Positions 43,715-56,687 of a stretch of 64,000 nucleotides of DNA are shown here, one piece after another. This DNA is from Lasiosphaeris hirsuta (Eukaryota > Ascomycota > Sordariomycetes > Sordariales > Lasiosphaeriaceae): positions 3,038,001 through 3,102,000 of the forward strand of contig JAUKUA010000003.1 in NCBI GenBank assembly GCA_030549175.1. Reading direction: 5' to 3'. The translations under genes and the position numbers were made by a program. Below the pieces are notes generated by a model. It was not told the origin of the DNA. It saw only the letters and a list, made by a program, of their open reading frames with translations, and did no database searches. Numbering within the stretch: the stretch's first letter is position 1; each line of letters begins with the position of its first letter.

Positions 43715-44953
43715 TTATTGATTCCCCACAACATAACGGGCTGTAGCGATTCTCATCCACTTGCCCGTCCAAATTAGAGGAGCAGTGAGTAGCGAAAACA
43801 CGCCCATGATGACTGTGAATCTTCCAAAAGGCACTAAATACCCATCCCGCTGAACCCACTGGCTGACGAAAAACGTCCAGGCAAAGGGAATGATGCCGCG
43901 CAAGATGTATATCATGACAAAGCAGTCACTTGCTAGCTGGGCCTATGAATCAATGAGCTGTTGGGATAAAATCAGCACAACAAAGTGGTCATGCAGAGGT
44001 CATGCAGACATCGAAAATCTATTCAGGTGAACCCACATCGTTAAACCAAGTCGATGTCGATGGAACTTGCGATAGAGCAAAAGCTACCATGCCGCAGGCG
44101 AATTCCAGCCCAATCCACTGAGACTTTCCCGGGTGCTCTGCGCGGAAACCAAAAACCATAAGCCCGCCAGTTGCAACCGCGAGCGAAGGTAGCATGATGG
44201 GGATCCTCGACCCAGACTCCGCATATCTGTGGTCCTGATTCTTGGCAAGCTGTTTGAGTCGCTGGTCGGCGAGGACGCCGGTGTAAATCCCGCCAAGGAT
44301 GATACCGACCAAGGCGCCAACGAAAAGAAGCCCCGAGTTCTCTCCACATTGATAAGGCGGTTGAACGAGAATCTGCGGCCCGACGGATGAGATGACAGCA
44401 ATTCCCCCTACGAGTCCGCCGTATTGTAGCATGACAATCCACGTCGCAGGGAGACGAAGAGTGACCCATGGCTTAGGCCCTGGTCGAGTGCGACCGATCC
44501 CAGGAACCGCGACGGTAGCGTCATTTGCATCGTTTACGAACCATGCGGCTGCCTCTTTCGTGAATAAAGAACATGTCCCCGGTAATGGCGAGAGCAACGG
44601 TCTCCTAGGCAGAGAGTGACCGTTCCACAAGCTGTAGCAACAAACAGTGCGAGAGTCGATATGACGAGAATTGGACAGCGGCCAAACACATTTCGGGAAA
44701 CGACAGATTCCACATTGGCAGAGCTGGTGCCAGTGAAGCCGAAATGAAGTTGGACACAAAGGCGTAAAGTGAAACTGTGGCCAAGCATGCATACCTCCTC
44801 CATGGAGCCCAGTTCAAGGGGGTCGGCTGGATCTGCGGTAGGCACCGGGTAGAATACTTGGTGACACGGTCGATATACCTGCCATTTCGCTGCGTGATGC
44901 TGTGTTCTAAACCGTCCCGATTGTCTGTCAGTGTTGGGCACGGTAGTATTCAC
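43715..44953 (-). pseudogene. Broken MFS transporter gene (DHA1/HOL1-like)
   Basis: Transporter pieces occur in order on the minus strand but in different frames: VFYPVPTADPADP, then LNWAPWRRYACLATVSLYAFVSNF (one extra C in a C-run at 44,818-44,822 shifts the frame), then VFGRCPILVISTLALFVATACGT, then GDMFFIHERG. Expected residues between SFP and VFGR (about 40) and between ATACGT and GDMFF are absent, so there are internal deletions. The second half is better kept (KPWVTLRLPATWIVMLQYGG, VGIILGGIYTGVLADQRL, VFGFRAEHP) and after an intron-like stretch ends MIYILRGIIPFAWTFFVSQW and ATARYVVGNQ. A TAG at 43,944-43,946 lies just inside the last exon (IDS-stop-AQLASDCF). A substrate cannot be given. 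Confidence 0.8.
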
Positions 44954-46538
44954 AGTGAAACCCTAGCTATGAGACGTACCATTTTGGGCGGAGTGGCAGC
45001 TTTGACGGCCTCGCGCGAGAGAGAGAATGCATACTTCCAACTCGGCATTTCGTCGTCTCGATTTTCATGGGCCCTGGAGGATCAGAAAGAGTGGCATCCA
45101 GGGATGGAAAGCCGAGAAGCAGAGAGCGGGTGAGTTCAGCAAGGGGAGCCAGAGTCTTTACATCGGAGGGAAAGTATCAAGAATATCATGTCCTCTGCGG
45201 ACATGTGTCGAGAGTTTCGGCCCTGCAATTGATTGACGGTGGGCGCGCTTGCGCGGCCCTCGCATCGTGGTCCAACTCTGAATACATTCTTCATTCATGA
45301 ATTTCCATTGGGAAAGCACGAAAATTTTATATTCCCGTCAAAATCAATGACTTGAGCCGGTTTGTGGATACGGAGACCCTTGGAGAAGGCGCGATTGAGA
45401 CCAAAAAATCCAATCGAATTTCAACAGCTTGCAAACGTTAGTGGACATCTAACCCTATTACCTATCTAGGGTCGAAGGAAACCCCCGACGGGAGAAATTA
45501 CTTGCCTCTCCGGTGGGACGCCAACCGTCAGGTATGTAGGTACGTATGTAGGTACCTAATCGTTTTTATTTTATTTTAATTTTAATTTTTGCAAACATGG
45601 GGATGCTGCTTATTTTCTTCTTCCTTATTGCTTCTTCGTTTTACTGTGGCGATCAAAGCACGCTACTTCTGCACGATAGAATATAGTTTACTTGTCGCAT
45701 TTTCTCGGATTCCAACATGTCTGCGAAGTTAGGTCTTTCGGGGTTCTAGTGATCCCCAGGTCAACTCGATCCTCATGCCAAACGCAAATTCGATGGCGCC
45801 TCTACTAGCCTCGCTGTAACTTTGTTGCTAAACCCGGGAGCTCTTTAACCTTGATGTTGGCAAGATTCAGGACCAATCTGGAAGAAGTCATTACCCGGAA
45901 CATCTTTATCAAAGCCAGGATTTAAGGCAAAGGACAAACGCCGGATGATTAACCCGGCGATAACTAACTCCAGGGCACCCAGCCAGCGCTGCACAAGCCC
46001 AGTCCGGCGAGTCTGCGCGGAGTTCAGCCTCAGCCCTTCCGCTCACGGCCCAGGCGTTCCCAGCCGGCATCCGAACCCAACGTTGGCCACCACTTCGCTG
46101 GCGGCAACCACCAGTGACCAAGCTGCCAGGCTCAGCTAAGTCTCTCCCGTGTCTACGATGAGGATCACAGGTTTTTGAGAGATGTGCCCACATTTGTCCA
46201 AACCAACCTTGATTTTGATTCCCAGACTGTCGGAAGGAATTAGTCAGCGCAAGCGGGTTGGCGGGGGCCCCGGGGGGGGGTTTTCGCAGGGGTGCAAGCA
46301 CCCCGCCGTCTGGCTCGGCTCCCTTTGGACCGCCGTCTCGGCGGAAGAGAGCGGCGGAGCCATGTCGACCTCGAGACCCAGTTTCCCCAAAAGCCCCCTA
46401 GACCTCACATCGCTCCGCCGGATCGGCTCACTGTCTCGCTGCTTTGTGATCGTCTTCTGGGTATTAGCAGTGTCCACGACAAGGACTCTGGCACGGAATT
46501 GTAAAGTCCGTTGATCTACCGCGCAACCGAAACCGTGC
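44954..46538. other. Intergenic, partly AT-rich
   Basis: About 1.6 kb upstream of the Zn2Cys6 gene. An AT-rich tract with TTTTATTTTATTTTAATTT lies at 45,565-45,590, after GTAGGTACGTATGTAGGTACC repeats. Frames at 45.9-46.5 kb overlap on both strands and show no domain. Likely the promoter and leader of the regulator plus decayed DNA. Confidence 0.5.
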
Positions 46539-49062
46539 ATGGGCCAGTTCGACATGGAGTCAATTATTCCCAGTGGCGGCCCTCGGGCACTTCGCACCCC
46601 CCCCGAGTCGCGTCTGCCCGTCGCCCGATCGCGCGAAGCCCCCTTGGATGCCCAAGCCGAGTCCGAGGCCAAGCGACGGAAGATCCGGAAGGGAACTCGG
46701 TCCTGCTGGGAGTGCAAACGGCGCAAGATCCGATGCACCTTTCACTCGGAACTTGATGCTGTGTGCATTGGATGTCGCCGACGCGGCACCAAGTGTGTTA
46801 GTCAGGAGTTTCCCGAAGAAGCGTCCGAGCCGGCCGATAAAGGCCGCCAAATGGGTGACCGCATCGTCCGCGTTGAAGCCTTGGTGGAGCAGCTGGTGAA
46901 AAAGGTGGCCACCAATTCAAAGACAGCGGAACCCACCTCGACTGACGGCAACATCAACCCTAACCCCGGCATTCCCACCCCTGGGTCTACCGACTCGGAT
47001 CGGGTGCTGACTTTGTACGAGAGCTCGCCGGTATACGTTGCACATCTAGCTGTTTATCGATGTGTTGCTGACTCAACAGGAGGGGCTCACTCTTGACGCT
47101 GAACATCTCGGCAGTGCCCATTCGGAGCCGCCTCTGCGCCCGATCCGCTATGCCTCTGCTCCCCAAACCAAGCATGAGAGGATATCCGAGGCCCTCTTCG
47201 CCGCCATGCCGTCGGCCAATGACCTTGAACTCATCGCCAGCTCCGGGGGCAACGAAGCCATCCCATTCAACCAAATGATAACAACACCCTACCTCGAGGC
47301 TGAAAAACGAGGCTTGGCCACATCAGAAGAGTTGTTCAAACTCCCTGACCCCAATGCACACCCGGTCCTTCTTGCTAGATACATGCTCAGCCTCGCCAAC
47401 CTGCTGCATTTTCTCCACTCAGGAATGAACGCCGGCATCGAAGGCCTGTCCGAAAATCCCCGCGCCATGATGCAAAGATTGATAGATACCGCCATCAGCC
47501 TCGTCACTACCAATGATGAGATGCTCGGCACCGTCGAGGGGTTGGAGTGTATCATGCTCGAGGGACTGTTCCAAGCGAATGCCGGCAACCTCCGCCGGGC
47601 CTGGCTGGCCTTTAGGAGGGCATTGGTTGTCGGGCAACTGATGGGCCTGCACCGAACCTATCAACATCTTCCCCTGAAAGTGATTGAGCAGCAAGCCCAG
47701 ATTTACCCACAATTCATCTGGCACCGGATTGTTTATGTGGATCGCACCCTCTGTATGATGTTGGGCATGCCGCAGGGTTCCCTTGACAGGACGATGACAT
47801 CTCCAGCGGCGCTTGCTAGTGATACGGCAATGGGCCGACTCGAGCGAATGCACAGCGTCCTGGCGTCTCGGATACTGGAGCGGAACGAACTAGATGCCAA
47901 CTCGGAAAACTTCTCGTTAACCCAAGAGATTGACTCGGAGCTACAGAAAGCAGCACATCAACTGCCTGGCAAGTGGTGGCTGGCCCCCAATCTCGCCGCA
48001 TCGGCTCAGGACTCTTCCCTGATGTTTTGGGAGACAATTCGTTTGACCAACCAATTATTCCACTATAATCTCCTAAACCAGCTACACCTACCCTACATGC
48101 TGCGGTCAAATTCACGACCCTCTACCGGCCCGAATAGCGGAAGGGAAAATTACGAGTATAGCAAAATCACCTGCGTCACGGCGGGCCGCGAGATCTTGAC
48201 ACGATTCATCATGTTTCGGGCCGTCAGACGGATTGCATTCTCCTGCCGGGCGATTGATTTCTACGCACTGATGGGCGCTATGACTCTCCTTTTGGCCCAC
48301 CTGGATGGCCATCGCCGGACCGGGGGGGACAATGTTCTGAGGCACCAACGACTCAGCGACCGCGCCATGGTGGAGGAGGTGCTCGAAGGCATGGAAGGCG
48401 CCAACAGGCTCTACATGGACGTGCTGAGCGAAAAGAGCTCCGAGCTCCTTCGCCGTCTGCTAGCCATCGAGGCAGATGCAGCTGCTGGCCGCCAGAACTA
48501 CAGCGCAGAGAGCGTGTCTTGGCCTGAGGCTGGGAACAGTGAGGAAAACGTCCTGCGCGTGTGCGTGCCCTACTTTGGCACCGTCAAGATTGCACCCGAG
48601 GGTGTCATTACAAAGGAGATACCACGGGCGTTGTATCTGTGCGCCGAGCTGGCGCTTGCTGGCATAGGGAACCAGGATGGAGACGACGGAGGAAATGTCA
48701 CTACTCTAGGCCTCCCCGGTGCCGGACCCGAGGTGCTGTCGGATCCCATAGGCGAGCCGCCAGTCTTCACGCAGAACCAACGCCCGAACCAGGAACCGCC
48801 GCAGGAGCAGGCCCAAGCCCCCGAGGCACCCACCAGCTCCGATACCCAGCACACGCCATTCACACCACAGTTCCCCGCTATCGTTAGCGAGGCGGCCCAT
48901 CCGATTGCGTATCCCGGCCTAACCGCTAGCGTCGACGACTGGGCTTTCCAGGGTGTCGATATGACGTTTTTTAACAGTATCATGAGGGGCATCGGGACGA
49001 CGGAGGACGGGGCTATAGGCGACACGGATGGAGATTGGGGGGATTGGAGGAATACACTGTGA
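46539..49062 (+). CDS. Zn2Cys6 fungal-specific transcription factor
   Basis: Two exons (46539-47030 and 47080-49062; 49-nt intron) give 824 aa. The binuclear zinc cluster is complete at Cys56, 59, 66, 76, 79 and 86 (spacing C-x2-C-x6-C-x9-C-x2-C-x6-C, with CWECKRRKIRC). A short coiled coil follows (RIVRVEALVEQLVKK, about 107-121), then the middle homology region of fungal regulators, with PYLEAEKRG, LLARYMLSLANLLHFLH, FRRALVVGQLMGLHR and WHRIVYVDRTLCMMLGMPQG. The C-terminus is Gln/Pro/Asp-rich and ends in an acidic WGDWRNTL tail, a likely activation region. It faces a DHA2 drug transporter 0.9 kb downstream. Met6 is an alternative start. Target genes are unknown. Confidence 0.93.
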
Positions 49063-49958
49063 AGATGATGCATGCGTAGGTGGGCTTAGAATTTGGTGAG
49101 ATTCTCGGATGGCATGGTTCCGAATGACAGGTATGCCGTTCAAACTCTTCCCTCCTCATGGGTTGGTGTAGTCGGATGATGAGAACGATTATGAATGTAT
49201 AATAGATAAACGGGAAATAGAAAGGAAAGGCGTCTGATGGACATTCAGCTCATTGGAATACAAAAAGGTGTCCTCTGCATTGGTCATGGCGAGAACCGTT
49301 ACTGCCGGTATGCTGTGAGATGGGAAGACGCCAAATTTAAAGGCATACTACTGTTATGTGGTCAGAGCTTGAATATATGACGGTGCCGAGGCACTGCGTC
49401 GGCAACTTAACACAGTGGTTCGCCGAAAAACAACGAGGTACTAGGTAGGTACTCGGAAATCAATCCCTTTGATAGTTGTAGCAAAAGGCGGACATGGGCA
49501 AGGTACCCAACCTATTTGTGCTTTAAAATATCAGGGCCCGAATGAATTCCAAGTTGAAACGAAGTAAGAATAAATTGACTGTTGAGCCATCCTGGTGAGT
49601 AGTGTCTACCATATTATAAACCCTAAGATTATTCATGGGAAACCCTGATGCATGCAACATGTGATATCATAGAACAAACAGCCACCATCCAAAGTCATCT
49701 CGACGACATACCTCCCTCGACAGCAAAAGCGACCTTGACGCCAAACTCCAGACGCTCTAAACGTATCCGTTATACATGCCCTACCATGCTCACAGCGTGA
49801 GTCAACCCACATCCCTTCTATACAGAACCCCCGATCCTTGTAAATGATTCAAGTTTGGCCTTTATCACAGGTTACCCTCTTTTTCCTTTCCCAAGGCCGG
49901 GAATCCCACCCAAACCATACCGGGTCTAACCCTGCTCTTGTGCCACACTGTGTATCGT
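49063..49958. other. Intergenic, convergent 3' ends
   Basis: About 900 bp between the regulator and the transporter, AT-richer than the flanks. No gene is recognised. Confidence 0.55.
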
Positions 49959-51789
49959 CTAAGCTGCACCTCCGGCAGATGCAACCGCCTCGCGGTTGAG
50001 CCGCCGGAAGCCGTAGAACAGACTGACGAAGAAAGAAATACCAACCGCGGCGATGGCGATAGCCAGGGCCGCCTTAATGCCAGCCATGTAGGCAACGAGG
50101 ATAGCGGGAAGCTGCTCGGGGGTGAAGACGTTCCTGATTTGGGTGGCGCCGGTGCCGATGATGACGAGTGGGTCAATGTCGGCGGGGGCGTTGAGCAGCA
50201 GCTGGTTGATGAAGGCGGATTGAGCGGCCGAAACAATAAAGGCACCTCCGACGGTTTGGAAAACTGTTGGAAGGCTATTAGCTGGCATGTCCTGGGCTAG
50301 CAAAGAGATAAGCAAACCTACACAAGATGATAGCCGTGATGGACGAGAGATCCTCAGGGGCGGAGGTGGCCTGGCCGATGATGATAGGGATCTGGAAGGC
50401 GAAACCCCAGGCAATGCCAGCCAGAATCTGGTAGCCGATCCACTTGTCTGAGCTGGTGCCGATGTCAAGAGTGTAGAGCAAACCAGAGGCAACGGTGGCG
50501 ATAGCGGCGCCGGCCATGGCTATCGGGGTAGCGACACCGGTCTTGGAAATGAGGGCACCGGATATGATGGTGGAGATAGTGACGGCAATGATCAGGGGTA
50601 TGTTACGCACGCCCGACATGGTGGGGCTCGTGTCGTCAATGCTCTGGAAGTAGATCGGGAGGTAGTAGAGGATGAGGAAGTAGGCCCCGGCTAGGAAGAA
50701 GGCGTAAATCGAGCCAACCCAAACGTGGCGCCGTACGAACAGGCGCGGCACAACCATGGAGCGTTCTCCGTTATAAACCTCCCAAACGCCGAAGGAGACG
50801 AAGATAGCGACGAAGCCAACGATTAGGCCGATGACGGTGGCAGAGTTCCAGGCTTCGGTAACGCCAGCATATTGGAAGCCAAGGATATAAGCAATGATGC
50901 CGCTCATGACCAAAGCAGTGCCGATGGGGTCCATCTGCAGCAGTTTCTCCTTGATGGGAGCCTCGACGGGCTTGGAAGTTTGTGGCGTCTTGAAAAAGAG
51001 GAAGATGACAATGGCCGAGACACCGCCGATGGGCAGGTTGATGTAGAAGCACCAGCGCCAGGAGACGTGGTCGGCAAAAGCTCCGCCGAGGAGGGGGCCG
51101 ACGACGGAAGCGATGCCATAGCTTGCCCCGAGGATGCCTGTGTATAGGGGCCGGTCGGCAGGGCGGGCGGAGAAGGCGATGAGGGTGTAAGCACCGGAAC
51201 CGATGCCGGCGGCACCAAGACCAGCAATGGCGCGACCGATAATCAGAGCCACGGAGTTAGGTGCAACACCGCAGATGAGACTACCGACCTCGAAGATGAA
51301 GATTGACAGAAGGAAGCTGATCTTCAGCGGGAAGTACTTGTAGATCTTGCCCCAGGTGGACTGGAAGCCGCCCAGGGTCATGAAAAAAGCGGACCCGTAC
51401 CAGGCGACATCTTCAAGACCACCAAATTCGTCGGTAATTTTAGGAATTGCGGTCGCAACGATGGTCATGTCAAGCGACATGAGAAATATGGACAAGACCA
51501 GAGCGACAACGATGAAGGCGAGGCCAAGCCCGGTGGGGTATTCGGCGTCATCTTCGCTTGTAGGGACCGCTGGCTCTTCCTTGGTGCTGCCGGTCTCCTC
51601 GTCATCGACCTTCTTCTCAATGTCGAAAACTGTGGATGGGGCGCGGGTTGAGCCGCCGCTGAGGTAGGCACTGTTGCGCGAGTAGGCACTATTGCGCACA
51701 CCACCGCCGACGAGATGGGACGGTGCCGGCAAGGTGGCTTCGGAGAGGGTGGTGCTTGACACAGCCATGGCTTCGCGTGTGGACGCCAT
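49959..51789 (-). CDS. MFS multidrug transporter, DHA2 (14-TMS) type
   Basis: Two exons (51789-50322 and 50263-49959; 58-nt intron) give 590 aa. After an N-terminal cytosolic tail of about 85 residues come many hydrophobic helices in the DHA2 pattern. Landmarks: [18 protein letters not shown] in helix 1, [17 protein letters not shown] (motif A-like), [49 protein letters not shown] (antiporter motif C and the WRWxFYINLP signature). These proteins export drugs, toxins and own metabolites in exchange for protons across the plasma membrane. The splice restores [20 protein letters not shown]. The last helix is followed by [11 protein letters not shown]. It is convergent with the Zn2Cys6 regulator, and frame and motifs are intact. 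Confidence 0.93.
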
Positions 51790-52559
51790 GCGGCTCAAGG
51801 GGGAGGGATGGACTGGTTTCTTGGGGGTTAGGTTTGAGTTTGCGCTGCGGGAAGCGGGATGACGAGCTGCAAGAAATGCCAAGAGATGTTGCAATATCAA
51901 GATGTGGTGTGCAATGTGTCAACTGAGAGTGTAGGTAGGGCTGTACACAAGGGGTCCGGGGCAGAGGTTTTATATATCGAAGCGGCCGAGGCGCTCCGGC
52001 GCGGAGATCAAGAACGCCATGGCGCCCGGAGGTAGGGGTGTTTACCTACCACCAGGGCAAGGATAATCAATCAGCGTGTCATTCCTTGTTCATGATGACC
52101 CGTCCAGAGATCCGGGATTTCGGAGACTTTGTGAGGCCGGGGTGAAACATGTGTAGCACAGCGAGCAGGTGCACTGTGTCGACTTCTGTTCCGTGCGTCA
52201 ACAAAAGAAGGTTATCTCAACGGCATGCTAAACGTCAACCATGTGCGTGCCTGCTTTTTTGCTTACCCAGGTACCTCTTGCCGCCTTCGGGGCTAGAACC
52301 GCACCGTGGAAAGCAACCCTGCATTGGTCATCACTATCCCGGTCGCCTGGCACAGCACGCTTTGCGCGCACAGCCTGCACGGCCTGGGCCAATCCGGCCA
52401 ACCAAACCACCCAGTTGCATGCCGTGTCTTTGTTTTCAGGGCCCGACCGGATTTAACTCCCCCCCCCCCCCGAGCAAGGTCGGAATTAATCACAACTTAA
52501 CTCCCCACACCCCAAAGTGTCCCTTCTGAATTTTCCTCCTGAGAGCCCCTTCGGATCCA

Positions 52560-52600
52560 ACGTTGAGATCCGTGGATCTGGGATCACGGATCTAACGTTA
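52560..52600. repeat. Imperfect inverted repeat (hairpin)
   Basis: AACGTTGAGATCCGTGGATC on the left pairs with GATCACGGATCTAACGTT on the right with two single-base bulges, leaving a 3-nt loop. It could be a decayed element end or a chance palindrome made of GGATC units. Confidence 0.6.
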
Positions 52601-53739
52601 AGACCTCCCTACCTATTCATGGGACTGGTCCGAATTGCTTGGCCATACGTTCGGCCGTATCTGTCCGTGCTTTCATGCCGCAATGCGAAGTTCCGGCCCA
52701 AATTCCACCCAAATTCCATTGTGCGGCTCCTGCCCTCTACCGCCGACTATCGGCGGAGGAAGCGGAAGCCTAGACGAAGTGTGGAGAGAGTGTAAAAAAA
52801 ATGTAGGGCGCCTGCCGTACTCCCAAACGCTCGCTTTCCATCGCACTCTTCAAGCCTCCGCATCCCGCTTGGCCGGTGACTCAGTGAAATGAAATGAAAT
52901 GACAACACAACCGTGGGGAACAGTCGAAACAGAGCATTGCTGCCTCATCGGGCCATGAGATTGATGCAGCTTGAAATGTCTCCGACCTGCATCGGGGTTG
53001 CCCATAATCTGACAAATTCTTCATTGAAAAAGGCCTTGATGACAATTGGGATCGGAACCCCAAGAAGTCTGCTGTGCGATGGAGTGGAGGACAAGAGAGG
53101 CTGTGGTGAAGGACGGCCACCCAGGCTCCATCTGAATGGTTGCGGGAGGAACTGCATTAGTGGCTGCCCGCTGGAGCTGACGAAAGATGAGTCCAGCTGA
53201 GAGCCAACCTTATACTTCGGGAGCCCCGCCGAGAAGCACAGCTGATTCAGCCCAAAGACGTGCCCGGCAGCCCTACGAAACACGCGCATGGCTCAGCTGC
53301 ATCACACGTGGCGAACGACCAGTCGGTCAACTGCCGGTGGCGATGGCTTCGCATCGACTCCATGTCTGTCTGTCATGAATAAATTGCTACAAAACACACA
53401 CATACATGCAATCTGAAGGGTAGGCAAAGATCTGCGACACAATTGCCATTACTATCTTTCGAGTGGCAGATCACGGAATGGCAACCCGCAAACTTGGGTT
53501 CCACGCAAATACCTGCAAACACGAGAATGAACTTGAAGCAGTTTTCGACATTCCCTAGGCTGTTCGAGAAAAGATCCGTTCCCAGGATGGCAGCCTAGTC
53601 TCACACCTCGTGGCAAGAGCAGCTACGAAAACCCGACTAACCCTTCCCCTCTCACGCTCAAGCCACCAACGAAAACACCAGTGCCGCATGGGAACCACAA
53701 CATCACGCCATCCCACACTTGAGTTGTTTTGCAGATCAT

Positions 53740-53937
53740 TCTTCTCCATGGCCCGACTGATAGCCAGGCGCAAAATGAAAAAAAGAGGGGGTTTTTATCA
53801 AAAATTCCGGTTGGAACGGCCCCGAAGGACAGTTCCTGAAGGGGAACGCCACGATGTGCAGTGCAGGCTACCCTCCACACTGCGCGGTATCATGATCTCC
53901 GCACAGTCAACCAAGGTAAGTATGAAGAAAAGAAGAA
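53740..53937 (+). repeat. Dispersed repeat, copy 1
   Basis: This ~200-bp segment is related to 57,030-57,232 in the opposite orientation. Shared blocks include AAAAATTCCG, AACGGCCCCGAAGGACA, CACGATGTGCA, CATGATCT and CAAGGTAAGTATGAAG, in the same order and spacing. One frame in both copies reads QKFRxERPRRT then HDVQCRLP. No transposase or reverse transcriptase is present. Confidence 0.8.
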
Positions 53938-54443
53938 AGAGAAGAGGTGGAAGATGCAGAAGGACGAGAGAGATATTTATTACCCTGGTGAGCTGGTCTG
54001 TGCACCACTGAGAATTTCCTCGCCGACCGAGGGAGTGAAAATGGGTCCAAACCAATGAATTGGACAACAGTGTGGATACTACCCAGCCCCCAGTGCATGT
54101 ATTTCACCTCAACCCATCATCACCGCAACAGCTCGGTCACAAACCCGCTACATTTCCAGGGAATGGACGATGAGCTCAGATCACTAAGGTTCGGCACACA
54201 GCATGACAACTCCCCCCCGCACACTAGCTTAACCACTGCACGGCATGACACACCTGACGATATTCTGAGGACACACCAGACACCACACACGATGATTCGA
54301 TTCACCAATGTCAACAAAAGAAAGGCAAGGTGCACAAGAAACGCCGCAAATTCGCTCATGAATCTATTTTCCCTCAGTATGGTCCTTCATCGCCGGGTGT
54401 CAAAGTCCTTGCCCTTCTGGCTCCGATACCGCAATGGCCCGAA

Positions 54444-56687
54444 TCACAAAAAGACTTCTAGATTGACCTCCAACGTGCTCACCGGGTATCTGCAACATTG
54501 TTAGCACCAGGCGACAGACCTGTAAGCAAGGTAGGTGAGCAACTTACCTCAAATCAAACTTCTCCAGCACTGTCGGATGTAACACGCCAAACTCGCCAAT
54601 CCGTTGTACCTTGCCTCCAAGTCGCACATAGATAGCAGCAGCTCGCCCGTTGAAGAAGGTAGGCTCGTTGATCTCTTCGATGAAGTAGCCATCTGCCTCG
54701 CTAGGGTTTTGCTTGACCTCGAAGTCCATGCTTTTACCACCGTCGAGCCCCTCCTCACGTGTGATGAAAGCAATCCGGAGCATGGAAAGGACCCGGTCCA
54801 AAAGGCCATGGACAACCTCAAAACCGCTCGTCTTACCGTAGAAAGCCGCCGCCCAGCGACGCTCATTTCTAGACTTGCGCTCCAGGCTCTCATCCTTCAC
54901 GGCGATGTCTGCAACCTCAACGATCTGGAGTGGAAGTCTTACAGACTTGTTCTCACGGAGCGTCTTCAGAAGGCCGGGAAGCAGGGATGTCCGCACAACT
55001 TGGTATTCAACTGACTTGGGGTTGGCGAGCTTGATGGCAGTCGTGCCGTCATCCACCCGGTTGAGCCATTCAAAGTTCTCCTCATGAGCGCAAAGGATGA
55101 GCGGCATAACTTCAATCCAACCAGCCATGGCGCACTCGTGGCGAACAATATCGCCAAGCTTGTTGATGGGTAGAGGCTTGCCGATTGTGGCAGTCTTGTT
55201 AGGCGACAGGCGTGGGAGCTTGTTGAAACCATAACCAATTGCAACATCCTCCATCTAGAGTAAAAAAAATCAGCTTAGCAAACACAGCTCATAGTTTGTT
55301 TGGGGGGGGGGGGGGGAGTAGACATCTGCATAAGCATGTTGCTTTGACATACCACATCACAAGCATGCAGAACATCCGCGCGTGTTGACGGCACCTGGAT
55401 CTTGATAAACTTGGGGTCCCCAGATGGCTCGGCAGCCAACGCCATCTTTCCCAGAAGCTTGCATATCGCGGCCGGTGACTCTTCAAGGCCGCAGCACTTG
55501 TTGATGTAGTCGACCTCAACATCCATGACCCGGGTGGCAAGGCTAGGAGTGATGCGGGTTGCGCCATTGTGCTCGGAAATGATCTTAACTGGCTCGATCG
55601 TGAAGGCCTCCTCGCAGTAGCGGGAGAACATGGCGACCATGATATTGCAAACAATATCTAGCTTCGTCTGGTCGGTGGCGGTAATCTCGATAAAGACGTT
55701 TGTGGTCTCGAGCGTAATTTTGGAGTGGTCGCCATTGATGATGGGAGGAAGAGAGCAGACAGTTTTGTTTGCGTCGAAGATGACAGGGTAGACAGGCTTA
55801 TCCCGGATGATGTGAAGGAAACGACCAAGGTGCTTGTCTGTCTCGTAGAAGGCCATCAATTCTTCTCCGCTCATCTTCTTGGTTTGGTTCAAGGGGGTGA
55901 AGTTGATGTCTTTGGGTGGCAGAGCATCGTATGTGAAAGGCCCTTGGATTGTGTCGAGATCGTGGGTACCGATTCTTTACGCCAACTGTCAGCACTTCCG
56001 AGAGCCATATTGAGAACCGAGCACCATATTACTTACGAGACAAGAGTCCGCTGTCTTGCCAGATTTTGATGAAGCTTGTCCTGCAGGCCGATGAAAGAGG
56101 CATATGTCGCGGGGGTAAACTTGAGATTCCGGAGGATCGCGCCAGCAACATAGGGGCGGACCTCAGCTGTCGCCTTGGTGACAGTGATGCTCTGCATCTT
56201 GCTTTCTGGGACATCTAGCAGCTTGTAGTTGGGCGTAGCCTGCTTGCCCCGGAAGATGTTTAGGTGTAATGCGATTCCTGCAACTCGTCTTAGTCACACT
56301 GTGCCAAAGCCTGATTTGCCCAAGAACACCATACCCTCAAAACACAGCATGTCATAGCGATTCGCGGGGATCTCGATGGCCAACTCGGGAGCCTGGTCTT
56401 TGGGGCGTGCCGGGTCATCCTCCGTATCCTTGTCGAGCTCGATGCCGAAGTCGAAGCACAGTTCCTGAAACTCGTCGGCTGTAAAACTAGATAGGCCGGT
56501 ATTTTAGTCAATGGTCGATGTGGTCCCAAACACCACGCAGATCGCAGCGGGCTGTTTGTGAATGCCCGCCGTGGTTTGTGCGCCGCAGGTGGGATGGTTC
56601 GCTGTGCGGATGGCTAGATGGCGGGGTAGCTTACTGCTGGCCGAGCTCCTCGAACAGGGCGTATTTATCAACATTTATGGTAGGCAT
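54444..56687 (-). CDS. FRS1: Cytosolic phenylalanyl-tRNA synthetase beta subunit
   Basis: Six exons (56687-56635, 56486-56335, 56277-56037, 55974-55353, 55254-54548, 54489-54444) give 606 aa, the usual size for the eukaryotic beta chain. The chain restores [122 protein letters not shown] and the end [14 protein letters not shown]. With the alpha subunit it charges tRNA-Phe. The beta chain supplies the B3/B4-type editing domain (near residues 115-270) and the B5-like and class II-like modules. Intron 4 (98 nt) holds 15 G on the plus strand. Introns 1 (148 nt) and 4 are longer than the norm here. Two inverted repeat copies flank the gene. Confidence 0.96.
55302..55316. repeat. 15-G homopolymer inside FRS1 intron 4
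   Basis: Fifteen consecutive G on the plus strand (C on the FRS1 coding strand) lie in intron 4, downstream of the donor and upstream of the branch region. Confidence 0.9.

Larger units (their letters stand above)
51790..54443. other. Gene-poor region with an inverted repeat and one dispersed-repeat copy
   Basis: About 2.65 kb upstream of the DHA2 gene and downstream of FRS1. No gene is supported. It holds a C13 run at 52,459, an imperfect inverted repeat at 52,560-52,600, and copy 1 of the dispersed repeat at 53,740-53,937 (all listed separately). Confidence 0.5.
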
